Positions 7,296 to 14,949 of a stretch of 20,076 nucleotides of DNA are shown here, in pieces. How positions within the stretch are numbered: position 1 is the first letter of the stretch; each line of letters opens with the position of its first letter. The translations under genes were made by a program, and so were the position numbers. Source of the stretch: JAKPQD01 sp029572965 (GTDB taxonomy: Bacteria > Bacteroidota > Bacteroidia > Bacteroidales > DTGW01); assembly GCA_035374585.1 (NCBI GenBank), contig DAOSPF010000061.1, positions 1 through 20,076 of the forward strand. The letters run 5' to 3'. The notes below the pieces were generated by a model. It saw nothing but the letters and a program-made list of their open reading frames with translations, did not search any database and was not told where the DNA came from.

Positions 7296-7312
7296 TTGTT
7301 AATTGTTAATTT
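7292..7312 (+). repeat. Short tandem TTAATTG repeat at the 3' end of the receiver gene
   Basis: The 7-mer TTAATTG occurs at 7292-7298 and 7299-7305, followed by the one-mismatch copy TTAATTT at 7306-7312. The first copy contains the TAA stop of the receiver gene. It partly overlaps the left end of the palindromic element. It is probably simple-sequence drift. Confidence 0.5.
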
Positions 7313-7486
7313 TTGTCTGGTAAAGTATAATAGATGCTTAATAACACTGCGTAATATCGTTAATTTGAAACTGTTCGCCCCGCTGGGGCTTAATTTTAAC
7401 GTTGTTTAATTTTACTACAAACAGGATGTCGCTATGCGACTAAATAATAGCAGCGTAGCTGCGAACTGTTTGTACCAGACAACAAT
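7309..7486. repeat. MITE/REP-like palindromic element between convergent genes
   Basis: A structured 178-nt block. Its ends, 7309-7322 and 7473-7486, are inverted repeats matching at 13 of 14 positions, including a perfect TTGTCTGGTA core. Inside are three hairpins with perfect 5-bp stems and 3-nt loops: GCCCC-GCT-GGGGC (7377-7389), GTCGC-TAT-GCGAC (7428-7440) and GCAGC-GTA-GCTGC (7450-7462). The last two are enclosed by a 9-bp inverted repeat, TACAAACAG (7416-7424) and CTGTTTGTA (7466-7474). It has no coding capacity and sits between two convergent genes, the usual place for dispersed intergenic repeats. No clear target-site duplication is seen. Membership of a genome-wide family is inferred. 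Confidence 0.6.
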
Positions 7487-7502
7487 GTTTTTTTAACAGG
7501 GT

Positions 7503-7523
7503 CATAAGCTTTTTATGCTTATG
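7503..7523. terminator. Hairpin in the convergent intergenic gap
   Basis: CATAAGC (7503-7509) and GCTTATG (7517-7523) form a perfect 7-bp stem with a 7-nt loop. It lies just right of the palindromic element and between the 3' ends of the receiver gene (plus) and the DUF4382 lipoprotein gene (minus). It may serve as a terminator or RNA 3' end, but no adjacent T-run supports either strand strongly. Confidence 0.3.
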
Positions 7524-7577
7524 GACTGAGGAAGATAAGGCCAATAAAAAAAACCTGCCAGAGATACTTTTTTTGAA

Positions 7578-8351
7578 TCATCTTGTTTTGCCGGGTTTAG
7601 TACAAAAAACATTGCCGGCATCAGTTAAACTGTTGGGTTTGACCTCTATTTTTTCGATAAAAAGCGTAAGCCCATTTTCCTGAACAAACTGGTAATATAG
7701 TTGGTAGCTGTTTGGGGGAAGTCTCTTAAACAGAAATTTTCCATTTTGATTGCTATAAGTGCAAAAAGTGTCTTTGTTGGAGATGGCATAAATGAATGGC
7801 CTGTAGCCTTTTGGAAGAATGTAACCCTGAATGCTGCCCCCTGTGTTGTCAATATGGACATACATTAGCGGAGTAAAATCTACACCAGTATCATTTATTA
7901 TTTTTGCAGAAGAGGCTGCGTCAAAATCAAGGTGTATTCGAGTACTTGAATTTTCCTTAATCTCTATATGCTTTGTCCCTGCTACTATTTTGGGAGTCAA
8001 TATATATGTGTTGTTCTTATATTTGATGGAATTATTAGTACCAAGAACAATTTCTATTGATTTTATCTTACCCGCAGGGATATATGTGTTGCAAAGCAAC
8101 GTATCATTACTGTTAGAAAAGTTCAATACGTTGTAAACGCCCTGCCGGTAGGGTTTGCATTCAATAGTTTCAAGGCTGTCGTATTTTATCCTGATTAGTT
8201 GTATATCAATATTGAAAGCATCATAATTTGCCGGGGCATCCGAAAAATAAACCTCAATGCCTCCCATCGGGATGCGGGCCCCATTGTCACTACACGACAT
8301 AAAACCAAACAGCATAATAAAGACGATGAGGCTTAGGGCTATATTTTTCAT
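7578..8351 (-). CDS. DUF4382-type lipoprotein
   Basis: A 257-aa predicted lipoprotein. The chosen start (8351) gives a proper signal peptide, MKNIALSLIVFIMLFGFMSC, with lipobox Cys at 20; the frame is open 44 codons further up, but that region holds the terminator of the upstream gene and would bury the signal peptide. After a short Ser/Asp-rich linker (SDNG, which could be a weak surface-export signal), residues from about 28 (GGIEVYFSDAPANYDAFNIDI) match DUF4382, a beta-sandwich domain of unknown function common in Bacteroidetes. The C-terminal part (about 170-250, from SIQGYILPKG to the Gly-Lys-rich end) looks like a carboxypeptidase-regulatory-like beta-sandwich. No enzyme motif is seen. 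A TTACTTTG box lies upstream at 8373-8380. Confidence 0.82.
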   Translation of the reverse strand: MKNIALSLIVFIMLFGFMSCSDNGARIPMGGIEVYFSDAPANYDAFNIDIQLIRIKYDSLETIECKPYRQGVYNVLNFSNSNDTLLCNTYIPAGKIKSIEIVLGTNNSIKYKNNTYILTPKIVAGTKHIEIKENSSTRIHLDFDAASSAKIINDTGVDFTPLMYVHIDNTGGSIQGYILPKGYRPFIYAISNKDTFCTYSNQNGKFLFKRLPPNSYQLYYQFVQENGLTLFIEKIEVKPNSLTDAGNVFCTKPGKTR

Positions 8352-8420
8352 TTTTTTGTTTTTGCTTGTTAGCAAAGTAATAAAACTTTTGGGAGTTTTT
8401 TGTTTTGCTGACAACTGAAA

Positions 8421-8454
8421 ATAAAAATCCGTTTGAAGATTATTTTTCAAGCGG
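8421..8454 (-). terminator. Intrinsic terminator of the CE2-like esterase gene
   Basis: Read on the minus strand, CCGCTTGAA and TTCAAACGG (complements of 8446-8454 and 8429-8437) form a 9-position stem with one mismatch, followed at once by ATTTTTATTTT. It lies 23 nt after the esterase stop codon. Its position upstream of 8351 also supports the later start chosen for the lipoprotein gene. Confidence 0.65.
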
Positions 8455-8476
8455 CTTTCATAAATTTTATAAATAG

Positions 8477-9550
8477 CTACCACCCGGTGATATTCTTAAT
8501 AGCAGCTTCCAGCTCTGTTGCTATTATCTCGTGTTGGGCGCCATCAGGGTGTGTAGTGCATCCATTGTTCATGCTGTGCGATAACAATACTTTATGTACT
8601 TTGTTATCGCCTTTATTACAGTAATGGTTCGCAATGGCAGTAAGGCATTTTACATGATAATTGTATAATGCATCGTCACTCATAGGGCTGGTGATGCATA
8701 AAAACTGGGTGTTGGGGTAGTAAATTTTCAATTTGTCAATAAAATTGATGTATGCGTTGACAAATGTGGCAGAATCAATCACACCATCGTTTTGACCAAG
8801 ACAAATGGTTACTACGTCCGGGATATACCTGGAGAAGTCCCATTTTTGTGGAGAACTACCTTCGATAAAGGTTAAATCAAATACTGTTGGCATAGTTACC
8901 GTCATGCCACAGCAACTTTTGGTAAGCCCAATTCCAGACCATGATGTAAGATGGTATTGAGCGTTGAGCTTTTTTGCTACAAGGGCTCCGTATGATTTGG
9001 TTGCTGAAGTGCAGTAATACCATTTGCTATCAACAGATATATTGCATAAATCATTATAAATACCAGCTCCACAAGTGATGGAATTGCCAAAGCATTCTAT
9101 TTTTCGTGAAGGCAAAGTATGGTCGAGCAATTCGTCAACACGGATTTTCTTAAACTGCATCCACCCGATGCTTGCCTCAGAGTCTTTAGTAATGCGGACA
9201 ATGTGTGTATCAGCTGTTAAACCTGAAGCTATGCGATAAATAGATTGTCCGGCAGTTGTTTGAAACCTAACAGGAGCATTCTCATCAATTGAAACCTGAA
9301 AAAATTGGTTGTTATTATATTTATGCTCGTCAACAAGTTCAATATCTACTGTTGTTCCTTTAAACTTAACTTCTATATATGTTCCTGCTGCAGAAAATTT
9401 TGGAGCTTTTGCATCTGTAAAGTCAATTCTGCCTACATATTTTATCATGCTGTTGTCAGCTTCAAACCAATGACCTTTGTTTGTATTTGTGCCTGAAAGG
9501 ATAACGAAAGGAGTGCAAATAGTTGTAAGTAAAGAAAATAACCTTTTCAT
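8477..9550 (-). CDS. Secreted SGNH hydrolase, CE2-like carbohydrate esterase
   Basis: A 357-aa exported esterase, probably removing acetyl groups from polysaccharide. It has an N-terminal signal sequence (about 1-24), a beta-sandwich domain (about 25-145) and a C-terminal SGNH hydrolase domain (about 148-357). This two-domain order is that of carbohydrate esterase family 2. Block I is IECFGNSITCGAG (151-163) with nucleophile S157; the usual GDSI Asp is Asn here. Block III is GQND (252-255), and block V is THPDGAQH (333-340) with catalytic H334. The substrate cannot be read from the sequence, and no other polysaccharide genes are nearby. A TACTTTTG -7 box lies about 20 nt upstream of the start. 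Confidence 0.85.
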   Translation of the reverse strand: MKRLFSLLTTICTPFVILSGTNTNKGHWFEADNSMIKYVGRIDFTDAKAPKFSAAGTYIEVKFKGTTVDIELVDEHKYNNNQFFQVSIDENAPVRFQTTAGQSIYRIASGLTADTHIVRITKDSEASIGWMQFKKIRVDELLDHTLPSRKIECFGNSITCGAGIYNDLCNISVDSKWYYCTSATKSYGALVAKKLNAQYHLTSWSGIGLTKSCCGMTVTMPTVFDLTFIEGSSPQKWDFSRYIPDVVTICLGQNDGVIDSATFVNAYINFIDKLKIYYPNTQFLCITSPMSDDALYNYHVKCLTAIANHYCNKGDNKVHKVLLSHSMNNGCTTHPDGAQHEIIATELEAAIKNITGW

Positions 9551-9570
9551 GTTTTTTAGTTTGTTTTTTT

Positions 9571-9578
9571 CAAAAGTA
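9571..9578 (-). promoter_or_regulatory. Possible -7 promoter box of the esterase gene
   Basis: The complement of 9571-9578 is TACTTTTG, an exact match to TAnnTTTG, about 20 nt upstream of the ATG at 9550. The nearest TTG upstream is only 15 nt away, shorter than the usual 19-21, so the -33 element is uncertain. Confidence 0.4.
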
Positions 9579-9640
9579 AAGTTTAAAAGCTGCCAATGTT
9601 AATTTTGAGATAGTATTATTTTGATTGAATGTTCAAAGTT

Positions 9641-9669
9641 TTGGTACAAATGTTGAAGTTGGTACAAAT
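9641..9669 (+). promoter_or_regulatory. Tandem 11-bp direct repeat upstream of metH, possible operator
   Basis: TTGGTACAAAT occurs exactly at 9641-9651 and at 9659-9669, an 18-bp period. The repeats lie about 44-72 nt upstream of the putative metH -7 box, a position typical of an activator or repressor site. The regulator is unknown. The sequence may equally act on the divergent esterase gene. Confidence 0.45.
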
Positions 9670-9712
9670 TCTAATGAAAGTTTGTTGATGTAATAAAGAC
9701 AAACGAATTCAT

Positions 9713-9720
9713 TATTTTTG
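9713..9720 (+). promoter_or_regulatory. Possible -7 promoter box of metH
   Basis: TATTTTTG at 9713-9720 fits TAnnTTTG and lies 18 nt upstream of the metH ATG. There is no TTTG at the expected distance upstream; TTTGTTG at 9681-9687 is 25-28 nt away. Dependence on an activator bound at the tandem repeat would fit a weak -33, but this is inference. Confidence 0.4.
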
Positions 9721-9738
9721 CAACTTAATGTAAATAAA

Positions 9739-12700
9739 ATGCAGGAAAGTAAAAAATTATACGCTGAGCTCGAACGCCGTATTCTTATTTTAGATGGTGC
9801 TATGGGTACCATGATTCAACGTTTTAAGCTTGGCGAGGAACAATACAGAGGGGAAAGGTTTAAAGATTTTCAGTATCCGCTTAAGGGCAACAACGATATT
9901 CTTTCACTCACCCAGCCAGATATAATCCGTCAAATTCATGAGCAATACTTAGAAGCAGGAGCTGATATTATTGAAACCAACACATTCAACGCCAACCGTA
10001 TTTCGCAGGCCGATTATCATCTGGAAGACCTTACTTATGAGATAAACTTTGAATCAGCTAAGATTGCATGTCAGGCTGCAGAAAAGTATTCAAAGCTTAC
10101 GCCTGATAAATTGAGGTTTGTAGCTGGTTCAATTGGCCCTACCAATAAGACGGCTTCCATGTCTCCAGATGTAAATGATCCGGGCTACCGCGCTGTGTCA
10201 TTTGACGATTTGGTTGTTGTATATACCGAGCAGGTAAAAGGCTTGCTTGATGGCGGGGTTGACATCCTGCTTGTCGAAACTATTTTTGATACGCTAAATG
10301 CTAAAGCAGCCTTATTTGCTATTGATGAACTGTTGAAACAACGCAATATGCGTTTTCCAATAATGGTTTCAGGTACTATTACCGATGCAAGTGGCCGTAT
10401 GTTGGCAGGTCAAACAGTCGAAGCTTTCTTAAACTCTGTATCGCATATTGACTTGCTGAGTATTGGGCTCAACTGTGCTTTAGGGGCAGCTGAAATGAGG
10501 CCCTACATTGAAGAATTGTCACAAAAGTCGAATTTTTATATTAGTGCACATCCTAATGCCGGATTACCAAACCAGTTTGGGCTTTACGATGAAACACCAG
10601 AACAAATGGCACATCATATCCACGATTTTGCCGACCACCATTTTGTAAACATTGTTGGGGGCTGTTGTGGTACAACCCCGGATCATATCCGCCAGTTTGC
10701 TAAAAGTGTTGAAGGGGCAAAGCCAAGGTTAAAACCAGCATTGGAGCCTGTAACTAAGCTTAGTGGCCTTGAAGCGCTAAGTATTACTAAGGAAGCTAAT
10801 TTTATCAATATTGGAGAACGTACCAATGTAGCCGGTTCGAAGAAGTTTGCACGTCTTATTAAAGAAGAAAAATTTGACGAAGCTCTTGCTATTGCCCGCC
10901 AACAGGTAGAAAACGGTGCACAGGTTATAGATGTCAACATGGACGATGCCATGATTGACGCAGAGAAAGCAATGGTGCGTTTTTTAAACCTTCTTATGGC
11001 TGAACCTGATATTGCCAAAGTACCTGTCATGGTTGACTCATCAAAATGGGAAGTAATAGAAGCTGGTTTGAAATGCCTGCAAGGTAAATGTATTGTCAAT
11101 TCAATAAGTTTAAAAGAAGGCGAAGAAAAATTTCTTTATCAGGCCTCACGTATAAAACAATATGGTGCAGCTGTTGTTGTAATGGCTTTTGATGAAAAGG
11201 GCCAAGCCGATTCTTTTGCCCGCAGGACAGAGATTTGCGGTCGTGCCTATAAGTTGTTGACTGAAAAGATCCATTTCCCGGCCCAGGATATAATTTTTGA
11301 CCCCAATGTGCTTGCTATTGCTACTGGTATTGAAGAACATAACAACTATGCGGTTGATTTTATTGAAACCGTGAAGTGGATAAAGGCAAACCTTCCAAAT
11401 GCCAAAATTAGCGGCGGAATTAGCAACTTATCATTCTCATTCAGGGGCAATGATGTTGTTCGGGAAGCTATTCATTCGGTATTCCTTTATTATGCAATAA
11501 AGGAAGGCTTAGATATGGGTATTGTCAATGCTGGCAATATGAAGGTGTATGATGATATTCCTGCTGACCTTTTGGAGAGGGTTGAAGATGTAGTACTTAA
11601 TAAACGCCCCGATGCAACTGAACGTTTGATTGAGTTTGCTGAAAAAATAAAGAGTACAGGAGATAAAACTGAGACAATAGAAGAATGGCGAAAATATTCG
11701 CTTGAAGAACGTCTGAAACATGCTTTGGTCAAAGGTATTGACAATTACCTTGAGACCGATATTTCGGAAGCTATCGAGAAGTATCCCAAAGCGCTTGAAA
11801 TTATTGAAGGGCCGCTAATGGATGGGATGAACGTTGTGGGAGATTTGTTTGGCGAAGGTAAAATGTTCCTGCCCCAGGTTGTAAAAAGCGCACGGGTAAT
11901 GAAAAAGGCAGTGGCTATATTAATGCCTGTTATTGAAGCCCAAAAGGGCAATAATGGCAACATTTCTTCTGCTGGCAAAATATTGCTTGCTACTGTAAAA
12001 GGAGATGTACACGATATTGGTAAAAATATTGTTGGGGTAGTGTTAGCCTGCAACAATTATGAGGTCATAGACCTTGGGGTAATGGTACCCGCAGAAAAAA
12101 TATTAGAAGTTGCTAAAAAAGAAAAGGTTGACATCATTGGTTTGAGTGGTCTTATAACGCCATCATTAGAAGAGATGGTACATGTAGCCAGTGAAATGCA
12201 ACGTCAGGGATTTGATATTCCTTTGTTAATTGGAGGTGCGACAACTTCTAAAATACATACAGCCGTAAAACTTGAACCGGTTTACGAACACCCTATCATA
12301 CATGTCAAAGATGCGTCAAAGAGTGTTCCGGTAGTGAGCAACCTTTTGTCAAAAAGCCTTCATAAGAATTTTATAGAAGAAGTGCGCCGTGAATATGACA
12401 ATTTGCGAACTTCATATAATATAACTTCATCAGCGGGGAATTATGTCAGCCTTGAACAAGCCCGTGCTAATAAGGTCAAAATTGATTGGAATATTGAAAA
12501 GCCTTTCAAACCTATGTTTGTAGGTACAAAAGTTTGGAATAACTACCCAATTGAAGATATTCGGAAATATATCAACTGGATGTTTTTCTTTATTGTATGG
12601 CAACTGAAAGGGAAATATCCTGAAATATTGCAGGATCCGGAGAAAGGCGCTGAAGCACGCAAACTTTTTAATGATGCCAATAAATTGTTGGATGAGTTAC

Positions 12701-13419
12701 AATCTAAGCGTTTGATTAAGGCCAATGCTGTTTTTGGTATATATCCTGCCAATGCTGTTGGCGATGACATTGAAGTATATACAGATGAAAGCCGTACAGA
12801 AGTTTTCAAAGTATTCAGGAATCTGCGCAATCAGGCTAAACAAAATGTAAATGAACCTAATGCCTGCCTTTCAGATTTCATTGCTCCTAAAGAATCTGGT
12901 ATTAAAGATTATATAGGCGCTTTTGCTGTTACTGCCGGCATTGGTGTTGATAAGTTGATAGCCGAAGCTAAAGAAAACCACGATGATTACAAGGTTATCA
13001 TGCTTGAGGCCTTGGCAGACCGCTTGGCCGAAGCTTTTACAGAACTATTGCATGAGAAGGTCCGCAAAGAAATTTGGGGATACGCTTCATCAGAAGCCTT
13101 ATCTGTAGATGATATGTTGCTCGAGAAGTTTAAAGGGATAAGGCCAGCTCATGGTTATCCGGCCTGTCCGGACCATAGTGAAAAACAAACCTTGTTTGAA
13201 CTGTTGCAGGCAAGTAAGAATTCAGGAATTAGCCTGACAGAAAGTAACATGATGCTTCCTGCGGCTTCTGTAAGTGGTTTAATATTTGCCCACCCTCGCT
13301 CTCAATACTTTTTTGTGGACAAAATTGGTAAAGATCAAGCAGAAGATTATGCCAAACGTAAAGGGGTACCGGTTGGCCAAGTCGAGAAATGGCTTAACGC
13401 AAACCTCAATTATAAATAG
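9739..13419 (+). CDS. metH: Cobalamin-dependent methionine synthase MetH
   Basis: MetH transfers a methyl group from 5-methyltetrahydrofolate to homocysteine through methylcobalamin, in the cytoplasm. The product is 1226 aa, almost the same length as E. coli MetH. Domains in order: homocysteine S-methyltransferase (about 1-325) with zinc ligands C246 (GLNCALG), C309 and C310 (GGCCGTT); pterin-binding (about 345-620); the helical cobalamin cap (about 640-735); the cobalamin-binding Rossmann domain with D-x-H-x-x-G at GDVHDIGKN, lower axial ligand H758; and the C-terminal AdoMet-binding activation domain (about 890-1220) with RPAHGYPACPDH. All motifs are intact. A TTG 21 nt upstream is in frame, but the ATG at 9739 is the better start. 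No SAM or cobalamin riboswitch is seen upstream. Confidence 0.97.
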   Translation: MQESKKLYAELERRILILDGAMGTMIQRFKLGEEQYRGERFKDFQYPLKGNNDILSLTQPDIIRQIHEQYLEAGADIIETNTFNANRISQADYHLEDLTYEINFESAKIACQAAEKYSKLTPDKLRFVAGSIGPTNKTASMSPDVNDPGYRAVSFDDLVVVYTEQVKGLLDGGVDILLVETIFDTLNAKAALFAIDELLKQRNMRFPIMVSGTITDASGRMLAGQTVEAFLNSVSHIDLLSIGLNCALGAAEMRPYIEELSQKSNFYISAHPNAGLPNQFGLYDETPEQMAHHIHDFADHHFVNIVGGCCGTTPDHIRQFAKSVEGAKPRLKPALEPVTKLSGLEALSITKEANFINIGERTNVAGSKKFARLIKEEKFDEALAIARQQVENGAQVIDVNMDDAMIDAEKAMVRFLNLLMAEPDIAKVPVMVDSSKWEVIEAGLKCLQGKCIVNSISLKEGEEKFLYQASRIKQYGAAVVVMAFDEKGQADSFARRTEICGRAYKLLTEKIHFPAQDIIFDPNVLAIATGIEEHNNYAVDFIETVKWIKANLPNAKISGGISNLSFSFRGNDVVREAIHSVFLYYAIKEGLDMGIVNAGNMKVYDDIPADLLERVEDVVLNKRPDATERLIEFAEKIKSTGDKTETIEEWRKYSLEERLKHALVKGIDNYLETDISEAIEKYPKALEIIEGPLMDGMNVVGDLFGEGKMFLPQVVKSARVMKKAVAILMPVIEAQKGNNGNISSAGKILLATVKGDVHDIGKNIVGVVLACNNYEVIDLGVMVPAEKILEVAKKEKVDIIGLSGLITPSLEEMVHVASEMQRQGFDIPLLIGGATTSKIHTAVKLEPVYEHPIIHVKDASKSVPVVSNLLSKSLHKNFIEEVRREYDNLRTSYNITSSAGNYVSLEQARANKVKIDWNIEKPFKPMFVGTKVWNNYPIEDIRKYINWMFFFIVWQLKGKYPEILQDPEKGAEARKLFNDANKLLDELQSKRLIKANAVFGIYPANAVGDDIEVYTDESRTEVFKVFRNLRNQAKQNVNEPNACLSDFIAPKESGIKDYIGAFAVTAGIGVDKLIAEAKENHDDYKVIMLEALADRLAEAFTELLHEKVRKEIWGYASSEALSVDDMLLEKFKGIRPAHGYPACPDHSEKQTLFELLQASKNSGISLTESNMMLPAASVSGLIFAHPRSQYFFVDKIGKDQAEDYAKRKGVPVGQVEKWLNANLNYK

Positions 13420-13453
13420 CAGTAAAAAATAGACTTTAACAACAATACTGCAA

Positions 13454-14254
13454 CTACTGCAACATTATCCCGGCTACAAATCTTCCTGTTACGCCCTTTC
13501 CTTTGCGTGAAGAAAAGAATTTGTCATCATTACAAATAGTGCATAAGTTTGATACTTCTATATTTTCAGGTTTCACGCCAGATTCGATGAGCAAAATCCG
13601 GTTATATTCCCACAAATTAAGAATTTTGCTTTCATTGTGTTTTTTTACCACTTTGTCGAACTTGTTTTTGTTCACTTTATCCAATACTTCATCTCCAACT
13701 TCATAACAACATGGGCCTGCAGATGGACCAATGGCTGCAATAATATCTTCGGCTTGGGTCCCGTATTGCTGGTTCATTTTGTTAATTGTATTAACAACAA
13801 TTTCGCCTACAGTACCTTTCCATCCGGCATGTATAGCAGCTATAGCGGCGTTTTTGCTATCTAAAAGTAATATTGGGACGCAATCGGCCACCTGAACAAT
13901 TAGCAATACATTCTTTTCATTGGTTGTCAGGGCATCTGTATCTGCTATGGCTGATTCCCTGTCTTTTGTCCCCAATCCACAATGTGAAGTATCAACTTTT
14001 GCAACATTTACACTGTGAGTTTGCCTTGGAAATACAAACCAATCAAACGGTATGCCAACTGACTCTGCCAAAGCCATCCGGTTTTTAAGGACAACCTGAG
14101 TGTCATCTTCTACACCAAAGCCAAGATTGAAGCCGTGGAATGGAGGCTGGCTGTAACCGCCTATTCTTGTAGAAACAAAGTGTTTCACTTCATGAAAATA
14201 ATCAAATATCTCGAACTGATAAAGTTGGGTATGTTTGGACGTAACGGCTCGCAT
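13454..14254 (-). CDS. pgeF: PgeF/YfiH-family protein (peptidoglycan editing factor)
   Basis: A 266-aa member of the YfiH (old name multicopper polyphenol oxidase, laccase-domain) family. Members are known to hydrolyse misincorporated UDP-MurNAc-L-Ser in peptidoglycan synthesis or to act on purine nucleosides. The metal-binding residues are present: H80 (RQTHS), C125 (VADCVPI) and H142 (HAGWKG). Further family segments are GPSAGPCCYEVGDEV and the C-terminal SSRKGKGVTGRF. The ATG at 14254 was chosen over an upstream in-frame TTG (14272). It converges on metH with only 34 nt between the stops and no clear terminator there. It is a single-gene unit. Confidence 0.93.
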   Translation of the reverse strand: MRAVTSKHTQLYQFEIFDYFHEVKHFVSTRIGGYSQPPFHGFNLGFGVEDDTQVVLKNRMALAESVGIPFDWFVFPRQTHSVNVAKVDTSHCGLGTKDRESAIADTDALTTNEKNVLLIVQVADCVPILLLDSKNAAIAAIHAGWKGTVGEIVVNTINKMNQQYGTQAEDIIAAIGPSAGPCCYEVGDEVLDKVNKNKFDKVVKKHNESKILNLWEYNRILLIESGVKPENIEVSNLCTICNDDKFFSSRKGKGVTGRFVAGIMLQ

Positions 14255-14345
14255 GTTAAATTTTTGCTGCAAAGCTTAAAATAATTTTTATTCGCAGGGA
14301 TTGTTTCAAAAAAATAATTGAAATTTGAGTTAAATAATTTTTAGA

Positions 14346-14876
14346 ATGGTTATTCATAAACCCCTATCTATTTGGTTTACAGGCCTTCCTGGTTCTGGGA
14401 AGTCCACTTTGGCTGATGCCCTTACGTTAGTACTAAAGGGATACAACTATCCAACCATCTTGCTGGATGCTGATATTGTGCGAAAAGGTTTCAACAGCGA
14501 TTTGGGGTATTCATTGGATGACCGGAAAGAAAACATCAGACGTGTTGCTGAGTTGTCAAAAATTCTGATAGAACAGGAAATTTTTGGCATTCAGGCTTTC
14601 ATTTGTCCTACCAACGAATTGCGTAATATGGCCCGCGAGATTGTAGGTTTTAACAACTTTTTCCTGATATATCTTTCTACACCTCTTGAAATTTGTGAAC
14701 AGCGAGACCCTAAAGGTATGTATGCCAAAGCCCGTGCTGGATATATGAGTCAGTTTACCGGAGTTAGCCAGGAGTTCGAGGTGCCTGATACGGCGCATAT
14801 TACCCTCGATACCTCCATCCTTACCATTGAAGAGTGCATCCAGAGTATCATGGAGCGCATAGGCAGGTTTAATTGA
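14346..14876 (+). CDS. cysC: CysC-like adenylylsulfate kinase family protein
   Basis: A 176-aa P-loop kinase with clear similarity to APS kinase, which phosphorylates adenosine 5'-phosphosulfate to PAPS. Visible: P-loop GLPGSGKST (13-21), DRKENIRRVAELSK (59-72), DPKGMYAKARAG (121-132) and FTGVSQEFEVP (138-148), all in family order. Two places differ from E. coli CysC: the ILLDADIVR segment (38-46) replaces the usual LDGDN-hydrophobic-R, and C87 (in AFICPTNELR) stands where the phosphorylatable Ser and the SP-x-R segment normally are. No cysD, cysN or cysH is nearby. CysC relatives that phosphorylate other nucleotide-linked substrates are known, so APS kinase activity is likely but not certain. 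Confidence 0.85.
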   Translation: MVIHKPLSIWFTGLPGSGKSTLADALTLVLKGYNYPTILLDADIVRKGFNSDLGYSLDDRKENIRRVAELSKILIEQEIFGIQAFICPTNELRNMAREIVGFNNFFLIYLSTPLEICEQRDPKGMYAKARAGYMSQFTGVSQEFEVPDTAHITLDTSILTIEECIQSIMERIGRFN

Positions 14877-14885
14877 TGTTGTAAC

Positions 14886-14924
14886 AAAAAAAAACGCTTT
14901 GCATTTCGCGAATGCAAAGCGTTT
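14886..14924 (-). terminator. Strong 14-bp hairpin terminator of the TonB-dependent receptor
   Basis: Bases 14892-14905 and 14911-14924 are a perfect 14-bp inverted repeat (AAACGCTTTGCATT and its complement) with a 5-nt loop. On the minus strand it is followed by a run of nine T (complement of 14886-14894, overlapping the stem foot), a textbook intrinsic terminator for the receptor gene ending at 14950. On the plus strand, after the cysC-like stop at 14876, the same hairpin may also act, but only three T lie at its foot. Confidence 0.88.
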
Positions 14925-14949
14925 AGATGAATGAAGACCAGTAGACGTT

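Noticed and set aside
7469..7476. Shared 8-mer GGTACAAA/TTTGTACC between the palindromic element and the metH upstream repeats
   Set aside because: The match is short and the flanks differ, so common origin is not supported.
8373..8380. Full promoter for the DUF4382 lipoprotein gene
   Set aside because: The TTACTTTG box matches the -7 consensus with one mismatch, but no -33 element lies at the right distance, so it is only mentioned in the gene entry.
8352..8483. Longer N-terminus for the DUF4382 lipoprotein
   Set aside because: It would bury a clear lipoprotein signal peptide and overlap the terminator and 3' end of the esterase gene.
9551..9738. SAM or cobalamin riboswitch upstream of metH
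   Set aside because: None of the conserved boxes of these riboswitches is seen. Only the tandem repeat and a -7-like box are present.
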